Source of the DNA: Peptostreptococcaceae bacterium pGA-8
GTDB lineage: Bacteria; Bacillota; Clostridia; Peptostreptococcales; Anaerovoracaceae
Length of the DNA: 64,000 bases
Reading direction: 5' to 3'
Assembly (NCBI GenBank): GCA_900112915.1
Contig: FONK01000005.1
Coordinates: 58,926 to 122,925, forward strand
Below, piece after piece: positions 27,496 to 34,398 of this stretch. The position numbers and the translations under genes are program-made. The first letter of the stretch is position 1. Each line of letters begins with the position of its first letter. Below the pieces are notes generated by a model that saw only the letters and a list, made by a program, of their open reading frames with translations, was not told the origin of the DNA and searched no databases.

Positions 27496-27527
27496 ATAAG
27501 AGTGATAGGATTTCCTATCACTCTTAT
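27496..27527 (+). terminator. Perfect 15-bp hairpin inside the operon
   Basis: ATAAGAGTGATAGGA (27496-27510) pairs perfectly with TCCTATCACTCTTAT (27513-27527) around a 2-nt loop, in the gap after mtbC. There is only a short T-rich tail (TTATT), so it may be a partial terminator or an mRNA processing/stabilising structure that sets gene dosage within the operon. Confidence 0.55.
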
Positions 27528-27543
27528 TTATTCGGTGGTTAAA

Positions 27544-28254
27544 ATGGTTGGAGAAAATAATATAATTAGTATTAATAAAGACAAGCTTTTTACATCAGCA
27601 AACGATAGCTTCTTAAAGATATGCAGATTGGAAGAAAATAGTAAAAAGCATGCCAAGATGTATCAAAAAGCAATGGAAGTCCATGATAATGGCATTGACG
27701 GCATAAATATAAATGCAATTGTTTCGTTTTATGATAAAAGCATTATTAAGAATAAGACCATTGTTATTGGCGATATTGAAATAGATTTCGAATTTCTACA
27801 GAAGGTAGATAAGGATAGCGTCAACGGAGTATATTTTTATGCGCTTACAGTTGGCGAATGTAATTTTGAAAGTGAAGAGAAAATAATGGACTTCTTATAT
27901 GCCGATATATGGGGAACCTCCTATGTGGACGCAGCAGAAGAAGAGGTTAGACATATTCTTAGTGATGATGCAAAGGAAAGACTGGGGAGCAATGTAGACA
28001 TATCTAAGAGTATGGGACCAGGGTATTTTGGAATGAGCGTGGGTGAAGCCCACAAAATTGCTAAGGTTTTGGATTACGACAAAATAGGTATCAGAATTAA
28101 GGAGAGCGGAATGCTGATACCGCAAAAATCATGTTCAGGATTTTACCTTGTATTAACTGAAGGGAAAAATGTTTTTCCTAATGAATGTATGTACTGCAGT
28201 GGAAATTCTCTCGGATGTGAGTTCTGTAGAATAAGGGGAGGAAGGTTTCAATGA
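27544..28254 (+). CDS. MetH-activation-domain-like protein
   Basis: 236 residues. The region near residues 150-200, ISKSMGPGYFGMSVGEAHKIAKVLDYDKIGIRIKESGMLIPQKS, follows the pattern of the reactivation (AdoMet-binding) domain of B12-dependent methionine synthase, where SPGY...Q..IF.LL....IG..LTES.MM.P..S is conserved. The C-terminus has a Cys cluster, CMYCSGNSLGCEFC (CxxCx6CxxC), suggesting an iron-sulfur centre or metal. I infer a role in corrinoid reductive activation together with the RACo-like protein, whose ATG overlaps this stop by four bases. A GTG at 27502 lies inside the hairpin, so ATG 27544 is preferred. Confidence 0.7.
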   Translation: MVGENNIISINKDKLFTSANDSFLKICRLEENSKKHAKMYQKAMEVHDNGIDGININAIVSFYDKSIIKNKTIVIGDIEIDFEFLQKVDKDSVNGVYFYALTVGECNFESEEKIMDFLYADIWGTSYVDAAEEEVRHILSDDAKERLGSNVDISKSMGPGYFGMSVGEAHKIAKVLDYDKIGIRIKESGMLIPQKSCSGFYLVLTEGKNVFPNECMYCSGNSLGCEFCRIRGGRFQ

Positions 28255-30059
28255 TTGTAAAATTTCTGCCTAATAATATCCAGGTGGAATTTAATGAAGA
28301 AATGAGCCTAATGAGTGCGGCTGATTTGGCATCCGTGGCAATAGATAAAAACTGTGCGGGAGCAGGCACCTGTGGCAAATGTAAGGTAAAGATACTCTCA
28401 GGAAATGTTAAAACAGAGGATCCCTATGGAGTAATCAGTGACAAAGAAAAATCTGAAGGATATGTTCTGGCATGCTGTACATCAATATATGAGGATGTTG
28501 TTATTGAGCTAAAGGATTCTACTGAAGCTGTGGCAAGAAAGAGCAAGCCGGTGAAGCTACCGGAAGATTTTTCCTATAAATCAGGAGTATATAAAAAACA
28601 CTTAATTTTGGATAAAGCAATTTTCTATAACAAAAAAAGCTATAAGAGGATTTTATCAGATGAGGCTGAAGGTGCAAAACACATTGGAGCCGACACTTTA
28701 AATAAGGCTGCCGACATTCTTAGAGATAGCCGGGATATTACAATCACATATAATGATGATGAAATCATTGATGTTGACCATGGTGATACTACTGACAGAA
28801 TTTATGGATTGGCTATTGACATGGGTACGACTACCGGCGTAGTTATGCTATGGGACCTGAAGGCAGGCATCACGGTTTCAAATGTTGCATTTACTAATCC
28901 ACAAGCAAATTACGGTGCAGATGTTATTTCAAGAATAAACTTTACAAGTGAAAGCCCGGAAAATTTAAAGCTTCTCAACTCATTGGCGATACAGGGAATT
29001 AACAAAGCGGTAAATCAGCTTGTATCAGAAGAAGGGATTAGTAAAAAAGAAATATATAAGGTCATCATGGTAGGAAATACTACTATGAGTCATATTTTAG
29101 CAGGTATTAATCCTATTTCATTGGCATTGTCGCCATTTACACCTGTATATGATGGAGAGCTTTCATCATATGCCGGGGATATGATGATTGATGCAAATCC
29201 AAATGCCCGGGTTACAATTGTGGCGAACATTGCAGGGCATGTAGGATCTGATATAACAGCCGGTGTAATAACCACCGATATGCCGACAAGCAATGATGTT
29301 AATCTGTTTATTGATATAGGCACCAATGGAGAAATAGTCTTATCCGGAAAGGGAAGATTGCTCACATGCTCCACAGCAGCCGGTCCTGCTTTTGAAGGCA
29401 GCTCCATTGTATGGGGAATGCGAGCAGCTGCGGGAGCGATTGAAGATATAAAGCTCATTGGCGAGGATGTAATAATTAAAACTATTGATAATAAGCCGCC
29501 TATTGGAATCTGTGGTTCCGGTATAATAGATATCGTCAGCGAGTTGGTCAGAACAGGTATTGTCAACAAGATGGGCAAGCTTTTAGATTATGAAAAGCTC
29601 ATAGACAAAGGCATGCCTGAAGCAATAGCCAATAGAATCAAGAAAAGCGAAAAGGGCAACTATTTTGTCATCGCAGAAACCGATGACGGAAAAGAAATTT
29701 ATATTTCGCAAAAAGATGTGAGAGAAATCCAGGTTGCAAAGGCAGCAATTTTAACGGGATGTAATGTTTTGCTCAATGAATTGGGAGTGACCAAGGAAGA
29801 GCTTGACAGCATAAAAATTGCCGGTGCTTTTGGAAATTATATCAAGAAAGACAGTGCCATAGATGCCGGAATAATACCTGATATTGATAAGGAAAAAATT
29901 AAGTACCTGGGCAATGCGGCAGGAATTGGAGCATCTATGATATTGTTGTCGAAGCAATCCCACAGCTTGTGCAATGATATTGTTGACAGATTCGAGCATA
30001 TTGAGCTTGCAGCTAGAGATGATTTTCAGCAGGAATATCTAAAGGCAATGAAATTTTAA
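28251..30059 (+). CDS. RACo-type reductive activator of corrinoid proteins
   Basis: 602 residues. The N-terminal ferredoxin domain has C35-x5-C41-x2-C44 and C75, the ligand pattern of a plant-type [2Fe-2S] cluster. A linker leads to the large ASKHA ATPase region (about 180-602, DUF4445) with AIDMGTTTGVVML, MVGNTTMSHIL, FIDIGTNGEIVL and IAGAFGNYI as phosphate and adenosine motifs. RACo-type proteins use ATP to reduce adventitiously oxidised Co(II) corrinoid to Co(I). Methanogens use RamA, which instead has two C-terminal [4Fe-4S] clusters, so this is the bacterial solution. ATGA overlap with the gene upstream shows coupling; pylB follows after 25 bases. Confidence 0.92.
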   Translation: MIVKFLPNNIQVEFNEEMSLMSAADLASVAIDKNCAGAGTCGKCKVKILSGNVKTEDPYGVISDKEKSEGYVLACCTSIYEDVVIELKDSTEAVARKSKPVKLPEDFSYKSGVYKKHLILDKAIFYNKKSYKRILSDEAEGAKHIGADTLNKAADILRDSRDITITYNDDEIIDVDHGDTTDRIYGLAIDMGTTTGVVMLWDLKAGITVSNVAFTNPQANYGADVISRINFTSESPENLKLLNSLAIQGINKAVNQLVSEEGISKKEIYKVIMVGNTTMSHILAGINPISLALSPFTPVYDGELSSYAGDMMIDANPNARVTIVANIAGHVGSDITAGVITTDMPTSNDVNLFIDIGTNGEIVLSGKGRLLTCSTAAGPAFEGSSIVWGMRAAAGAIEDIKLIGEDVIIKTIDNKPPIGICGSGIIDIVSELVRTGIVNKMGKLLDYEKLIDKGMPEAIANRIKKSEKGNYFVIAETDDGKEIYISQKDVREIQVAKAAILTGCNVLLNELGVTKEELDSIKIAGAFGNYIKKDSAIDAGIIPDIDKEKIKYLGNAAGIGASMILLSKQSHSLCNDIVDRFEHIELAARDDFQQEYLKAMKF

Positions 30060-30084
30060 TATTGGTAATGGGTGGAGATTACAA

Positions 30085-31095
30085 ATGGATATTATAAAGA
30101 ATCAAATTAAAGAATGGTTGTCATATGATGAAAAAGAGAGCAAAAGGTTGTTTGCCTTAGCTAGAGAAAAAAGAAAACAGGTCTTTAAAAATAATATATT
30201 CGCATATGGTTTCGTGTACTTTTCTACTTTTTGTCGTAACAGCTGTAATTTCTGCTATTACAGAAAAGAAAATCAAATTGACAGATATCGCAAGGATAAT
30301 GCTGAAATATTGAAAATTGCAAAGGAATTGGTAGACTCAGGAGTTAATTTAATCGATTTAACAATGGGGGAGGATCCGGTATATCATAAAGAATATTTTA
30401 GCGGCTTAATAACTCTTGCCGATAAGATAAAGAAGGACTTAGATGTTCCGGTTATGCTTTCACCGGGAGTTGTGGAAGAAGGAATTATAGATGAATTTGC
30501 AAAAATCGATGCGGATTGGTACGCCTTGTATCAAGAAACTCATAATCGAAAGCTGTTTGAAAGGCTTAGAAAGAATCAAAGCTATGATATAAGAATGCAG
30601 GCTAAGCTATATGCAAAAACAAAGGATATTTTAATTGAAGAGGGCATTCTAAGCGGAGTTGGCGAAACTGATGAGGATATTGCGGATTCTATAATTGCTA
30701 TGGGGGAAATAGGCGCTAAGCAGCTTAGAGTAATGAGCTTTGTGCCTCAGGATGGCAGTCCTATGGAAGCCTTTGAAACACCTGACAGGAGCAAGGAACT
30801 GAAAATTATTGCAATTATGAGAATACTTTATCCGGAAGCATTGATACCGGCATCTCTTGATGTTGACGGCATTTCCGGATTAAAAGCCAGGCTGAATGCC
30901 GGCGCCAATGTGGTTACATCGATAATTCCTCCGAAATCGGGATTTGTAGGTGTAGCCAATGAAACTTTGGATGTTGATGAGGGTGGAAGGACTGTTGAAG
31001 AGGTAAGATCTATCGTTAACTCATTAGGTCTGGAAATTGCCGATAATGATTATTACAAGGCATTTATACATTCATTGAAGGCAAAAGATTTGTAG
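30085..31095 (+). CDS. pylB: Methylornithine synthase PylB (radical SAM)
   Basis: 336 residues. C50-x3-C54-x2-C57 followed by Tyr is the radical-SAM [4Fe-4S] site, and the GED/GVGE segments and the C-terminal IIPPKSGFVGVANETLDVDEGGRTVEEV fit PylB. PylB rearranges L-lysine to (3R)-3-methyl-D-ornithine, the first step of pyrrolysine synthesis. A GGTGGAG site precedes the ATG; the gene follows the activase gene by 25 bases. It ends in TAG (31093-31095), after which the frame runs CGG ATT GGT GAT ATT straight into the pylC ATG at 31111 with no other stop, so readthrough would fuse PylB to PylC. Confidence 0.95.
   Translation: MDIIKNQIKEWLSYDEKESKRLFALAREKRKQVFKNNIFAYGFVYFSTFCRNSCNFCYYRKENQIDRYRKDNAEILKIAKELVDSGVNLIDLTMGEDPVYHKEYFSGLITLADKIKKDLDVPVMLSPGVVEEGIIDEFAKIDADWYALYQETHNRKLFERLRKNQSYDIRMQAKLYAKTKDILIEEGILSGVGETDEDIADSIIAMGEIGAKQLRVMSFVPQDGSPMEAFETPDRSKELKIIAIMRILYPEALIPASLDVDGISGLKARLNAGANVVTSIIPPKSGFVGVANETLDVDEGGRTVEEVRSIVNSLGLEIADNDYYKAFIHSLKAKDL
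31093..31095 (+). other. pylB stop TAG in frame with pylC
   Basis: Both genes use codon positions congruent to 1 modulo 3. Between TAG and the pylC start lie five sense codons and no TAA or TGA. In this pyrrolysine-decoding context the codon can be a stop or a Pyl codon. Confidence 0.7.
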
Positions 31096-31110
31096 CGGAT
31101 TGGTGATATT

Positions 31111-32268
31111 ATGAGAGTAGCAATTATAGGTGGTAAGCTACAGGGTATAGAGGCTGTAATCCTTTCGAAGATAGCCGGAATACATTCAGTACTGATTGAC
31201 ATAAATCCTAAAGCTCCGGCTTCAACCCTGTGCGATACCTTCGTATGTGGAGATATCTGTAGGAGAGAGTCCAAGATAATTGAAGCCTTAAGGCAGGTAG
31301 ATTTCATTTTGCCGGCAATGGAAAATTGGGATGTTATAAACGCTGTCCTTGATATTGCCAAAGAAAATAATATACCAATCGCATTCGACTTGGAAGCATA
31401 TAAGGTGAGCAGCTCTAAGATTAAAAGTGATCTTAAAATGGATGAATTCGGCATACTTAAGCCTAGATATTATCCGGAGGGTAAGTTCCCGTATATTATG
31501 AAACCATCCGGCGAGAGTGGCTCCGCCGGTGTCAAAAAAATTTTAAATGAAGAGGAATTAGACTGCTGCTTAAGTAAAAATAATGCTTCGGAATGGATTG
31601 TGGAAGAATTTGTTGAGGGACCATCTTATTCCATTGAAATTATTGGAGAGAAAGATAATTACAAGGTTTTTGAGCCTACTGAAATACATATGGCGGATGA
31701 TTATGACTGCTGCAAAGTAACCGTTCCGGTGCCTCTTTCCAATGCAAAAAAGGAAAAGCTGTATAATGTGGGATTACAGCTTGCCAACATGGTCAATCTT
31801 AAAGGCATCATGGATGTTGAAGTGATTGAAGGAAATGGAGAATTCTATGTTTTGGAAATCGATGCTAGGATACCCAGCCAAACACCGTTGGCTGTATATT
31901 ATTCCACCGGCGAAAATGAGCTGGAAATATTAGCAAAATATACCTTAGGCAAATCCTTAACGCCAAGCAGTACAGCTGTAGTCGAAAATAAGCAATTCAG
32001 GTATGTCAGCTATGAGCAGTATACTGTAGTCAGCGGCACTTTATTTAACAGTGGCGAGCATATAATTTCAGATGTATATCCTTTAACCATTAAAGAAGAC
32101 TTTCTAGGTGCAAAGCTGGTAATATCCAATTGGGATTATGTTGGAAGACCTGATAGCACTACCAATTTTGCGGGGATTTTCATATTAGTGTCGGAAGACT
32201 TGGAGGGCTTGAATTTGAAGAGAAATGATTTAATAAATAAGCTGAAAAGGCAATTCCTATGCAAATAA
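31111..32268 (+). CDS. pylC: Pyrrolysine ligase PylC
   Basis: 385 residues with an ATP-grasp fold: the N-terminal MRVAIIGGKLQGIEAVILSKIAG Rossmann part, the ATP-binding YIMKPSGESGSAGVKKI segment, and the metal-binding VEVIEGNGEFYVLEIDARIPSQTP segment. PylC joins 3-methylornithine to the epsilon-amine of a second lysine. It follows pylB by 15 bases. It has only a weak ribosome-binding site (GGATTGGTG), so translation may depend on ribosomes arriving from pylB, which matters if pylB TAG is read through. Confidence 0.95.
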   Translation: MRVAIIGGKLQGIEAVILSKIAGIHSVLIDINPKAPASTLCDTFVCGDICRRESKIIEALRQVDFILPAMENWDVINAVLDIAKENNIPIAFDLEAYKVSSSKIKSDLKMDEFGILKPRYYPEGKFPYIMKPSGESGSAGVKKILNEEELDCCLSKNNASEWIVEEFVEGPSYSIEIIGEKDNYKVFEPTEIHMADDYDCCKVTVPVPLSNAKKEKLYNVGLQLANMVNLKGIMDVEVIEGNGEFYVLEIDARIPSQTPLAVYYSTGENELEILAKYTLGKSLTPSSTAVVENKQFRYVSYEQYTVVSGTLFNSGEHIISDVYPLTIKEDFLGAKLVISNWDYVGRPDSTTNFAGIFILVSEDLEGLNLKRNDLINKLKRQFLCK

Positions 32269-32287
32269 ATTGCTTTCGGAGGTAAAA

Positions 32288-33121
32288 ATGCAATATTCAA
32301 ATACTCAGAGGGAAAGATTAGTACAATTAAATATTGACGCCTCATTGTTAGAAGCCACCTTTGAAGACGCCGAAGCAAGAGATGCAAGTTTTAGAAGCCT
32401 GGAGAAGGAGCTGGCAAAGAAGGCCAAAACACATCTGCGCAGTTTATTGAGTTCGGATGCAGTTACCGGCAGTCAGGCCGTTGGAAATACCCTTTGCTCT
32501 TGGCTGCAACAAAAGGGATTCACGAGGGTAGACACACCTACCATTATCAGTGACAAGATGCTTGATAAGATGTCCATCGACGATAAACATCATTTAAGAG
32601 AACAGGTTTTTTGGATTGACCGACACAAATGCCTGAGACCTATGCTGGCACCTAATTTATATATAGTTATGCGTGAGCTTAAAAAAACTCTAAATACACC
32701 TGTTAAAATTTTTGAAATGGGTTCCTGCTTCAGAAAGGAGTCACAGGGTGCCAGGCATATGAATGAGTTTACCATGCTTAATTTTGTAGAACTGGCTACT
32801 GTGAAGGATGGGGAACAAAAAGAATATTTAGAAAAAATGGCTCGGGAAGCAATGGCTGCTCTGAAAATTGATGATTATGAGCTTATCATAGAAGAGTCTA
32901 CAGTGTATGGAACTACCGTTGACATTGAAATCGATGGAATTGAAGTAGCTTCAGGTGCCTATGGACCGCATGAGCTGGACAGTGCGTGGGCTGTATTTGA
33001 TACATGGGTTGGCATAGGCTTTGGAATAGAACGGCTTGCCATGGCGATGAATGGTGGTAAAACTATAAAAAGGTTCGGCAGATCGACAAACTATCTGGAC
33101 GGAGTGCCAATTAGCTTATAA
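32288..33121 (+). CDS. pylSc: Pyrrolysyl-tRNA synthetase catalytic subunit PylSc
   Basis: 277 residues: the class II aminoacyl-tRNA synthetase catalytic domain only, without the N-terminal tRNA-binding domain of the archaeal fused PylS. Motif 2 is FEMGSCFRKESQGARHMNEFTMLNFVE and motif 3 is GIGFGIERLAM, with the LRPMLAPNLY pyrrolysine-pocket loop. It ligates pyrrolysine to tRNA-Pyl. The separate N-terminal domain is encoded at 34037, as in other bacteria with split enzymes. ATG 32288 is preferred because GGAGG (32278-32282) lies five bases before it; the upstream TTG at 32270 has no site. The position between pylC and pylD is unusual. Confidence 0.96.
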   Translation: MQYSNTQRERLVQLNIDASLLEATFEDAEARDASFRSLEKELAKKAKTHLRSLLSSDAVTGSQAVGNTLCSWLQQKGFTRVDTPTIISDKMLDKMSIDDKHHLREQVFWIDRHKCLRPMLAPNLYIVMRELKKTLNTPVKIFEMGSCFRKESQGARHMNEFTMLNFVELATVKDGEQKEYLEKMAREAMAALKIDDYELIIEESTVYGTTVDIEIDGIEVASGAYGPHELDSAWAVFDTWVGIGFGIERLAMAMNGGKTIKRFGRSTNYLDGVPISL

Positions 33122-33138
33122 TTAAATAGGAAATAATT

Positions 33139-33945
33139 ATGACAAGATTAAAAACGGAATGGATTGAAGGTATTAACAGAGGCATGCAGGGTCTTGATCG
33201 CCATGTGGAAGCAGCCTCAAATTTAAGCTTGTTTGACATGCTTTGTAGGATTATGACCTGCAACAAGGAAGAGGCGGTAAAAAGACTTAAAGACAACAAA
33301 ATTTGCGTTATACCTATTACCCAAGGTCAGGGGATAATAGGAGAATTCTCAGAATCAATACGGGGGATACTTTCCTTTATGGGCGCCAATGTTGAAGTCT
33401 CTCCGAAAACCGACGTTTCCGGGATGCACTACGCCATAGAAAATAGATGTAATATTGTGTACTTTGCTGATGACGAAAGGTATTTAGCCGTAGACTTAAA
33501 AAACTTTAAGTCAGCAGAAAATGATTTTGCTACGGCAGTCGCCTATATAAAAATACTTCTTTCCATGATGAAAAAACACGGCAGAGATGAGGAAGAAGAA
33601 ATTCTTGTTATAGGTCTAGGCAGGGTAGGCACGGAAGCTGTAAAGCTTTTAAGAGAAAAAAACAAAAATTTTAAGGTTTATGATAAAAAAATTTCTATTC
33701 TAAATAATACTGTTTGTGATAAAATTAAGGCAAAAGAAGAGATAAAATTATATAGAAATATTTTAGATTTTACTAATGAAGGGGCTTGGTTAACAAAAGA
33801 TTTGCTGGCTGAGGATGCTCTAATAGCTACACCGGGTGTACCTTGCTCTGTTGATGAAGAACTTAAGAATGCACTGGATAAAAGATTGGTAAATGACTTC
33901 CTTGAGATTGGAACTATTTCTATGCTGGGACTTCTTCTTAGATAA
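33139..33945 (+). CDS. pylD: Pyrrolysine-forming dehydrogenase PylD
   Basis: 268 residues. The N-terminal helical part (WIEGINRGMQGLDRHVEAASN) is followed by a Rossmann domain with ILVIGLGRVGTEAVKLL (GxGxxG, NAD-binding) and the C-terminal LIATPGVPCSVDEE...VNDFLEIGTISML block. PylD oxidises the lysine-methylornithine amide so that the ring closes to pyrrolysine, the last biosynthetic step. A GGAAATA site precedes the ATG 17 bases after pylSc. Its stop lies four bases before the tRNA gene. Confidence 0.95.
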   Translation: MTRLKTEWIEGINRGMQGLDRHVEAASNLSLFDMLCRIMTCNKEEAVKRLKDNKICVIPITQGQGIIGEFSESIRGILSFMGANVEVSPKTDVSGMHYAIENRCNIVYFADDERYLAVDLKNFKSAENDFATAVAYIKILLSMMKKHGRDEEEEILVIGLGRVGTEAVKLLREKNKNFKVYDKKISILNNTVCDKIKAKEEIKLYRNILDFTNEGAWLTKDLLAEDALIATPGVPCSVDEELKNALDKRLVNDFLEIGTISMLGLLLR

Positions 33946-33949
33946 ATAT

Positions 33950-34021
33950 GGGGAGTGGATCGTATTGATCGTATGGACTCTAAATCCATAAAGCCGAGTG
34001 AGACTCTCGGACTCCTCGCCA
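33950..34021 (+). tRNA. pylT: tRNA-Pyl (anticodon CUA)
   Basis: 72 nt with encoded CCA. The acceptor arms GGGGAGT and ACTCCTC pair with one G-U. The hallmarks of tRNA-Pyl are present: a single base between acceptor and D stems, a 4-bp D stem (GATC/GATC) with a 5-nt loop, a 6-bp anticodon stem (TATGGA/TCCATA), loop CTCTAAA with anticodon CTA at 33980-33982, a 3-nt variable region, and a T loop (TGAGACT) lacking TTC. It starts four bases after pylD and ends 15 bases before pylSn, so it must be cut from a polycistronic transcript or have its own promoter inside pylD. Confidence 0.97.
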
Positions 34022-34036
34022 TTATTTGGAGGTAAC

Positions 34037-34360
34037 ATGAGCGATTCAAAAAAAAGATACTACAGAAAAAATGTTGAACTCTTTTTATTGGTTGAAAAAA
34101 TTAAACTCTGGCCTTCAAGAAATGGTGTTTTACATGGTGTAAAAGCTATTGAAATTAAAGGGCAATATGCCACAATTACCACACACTGTGGAGAGGTATT
34201 TCAGGTTTGCAACTCAAGAAATTCACGAGCTGCAAGATGGCTTAGAAATAAGTGGGTCGATAAGCCATGTTCCAAGTGCAAAATCCCGCAATGGAAGCTG
34301 GACAAGTATTCTAAGACAATCTTTGCATCTCACTATGGCAGCGATTTGCGCCATAAGTAA
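34037..34360 (+). CDS. pylSn: Pyrrolysyl-tRNA synthetase tRNA-binding subunit PylSn
   Basis: 107 residues, a separate N-terminal domain of the split bacterial pyrrolysyl-tRNA synthetase. YYRKNVELFLLVEKIKLWPSRNGVLHGVK and the Zn-ligand residues H and C in TTHCGEVF, plus DKPCSKC, are characteristic, as is NSRNSRAARWLRNKW. PylSn binds the T-arm and variable-loop side of tRNA-Pyl with high affinity and assists PylSc. The ATG at 34037 follows GGAGG (34028-34032); a GTG at 33998 would lie inside pylT and is rejected. Last gene of the plus-strand island, followed by a palindromic hairpin. Confidence 0.95.
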   Translation: MSDSKKRYYRKNVELFLLVEKIKLWPSRNGVLHGVKAIEIKGQYATITTHCGEVFQVCNSRNSRAARWLRNKWVDKPCSKCKIPQWKLDKYSKTIFASHYGSDLRHK

Positions 34361-34367
34361 TTACTCA

Positions 34368-34389
34368 TACTTGCTTAATTAAGCAAGTA
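34368..34389. terminator. 22-bp perfect palindrome between convergent operons
   Basis: A core ACTTGCTTAATTAAGCAAGT with one further pair on each side lies between pylSn (+) and the hydantoinase-like gene (-). It can form the same hairpin in both transcripts. The T tail is short (TTATTT), so strength is uncertain. Confidence 0.5.
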
Positions 34390-34398
34390 ATCAGTTAT

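Noticed and set aside
29090..29578. Long open frame on the minus strand opposite the RACo gene
   Set aside because: No ribosome-binding site, composition of an antisense shadow, and the plus-strand gene is certain. The same holds for 25537-26073, 35426-35893 and 62843-63403.
33998..34036. Longer start of pylSn at GTG 33998
   Set aside because: It lies within the tRNA-Pyl gene; ATG 34037 has a perfect GGAGG.
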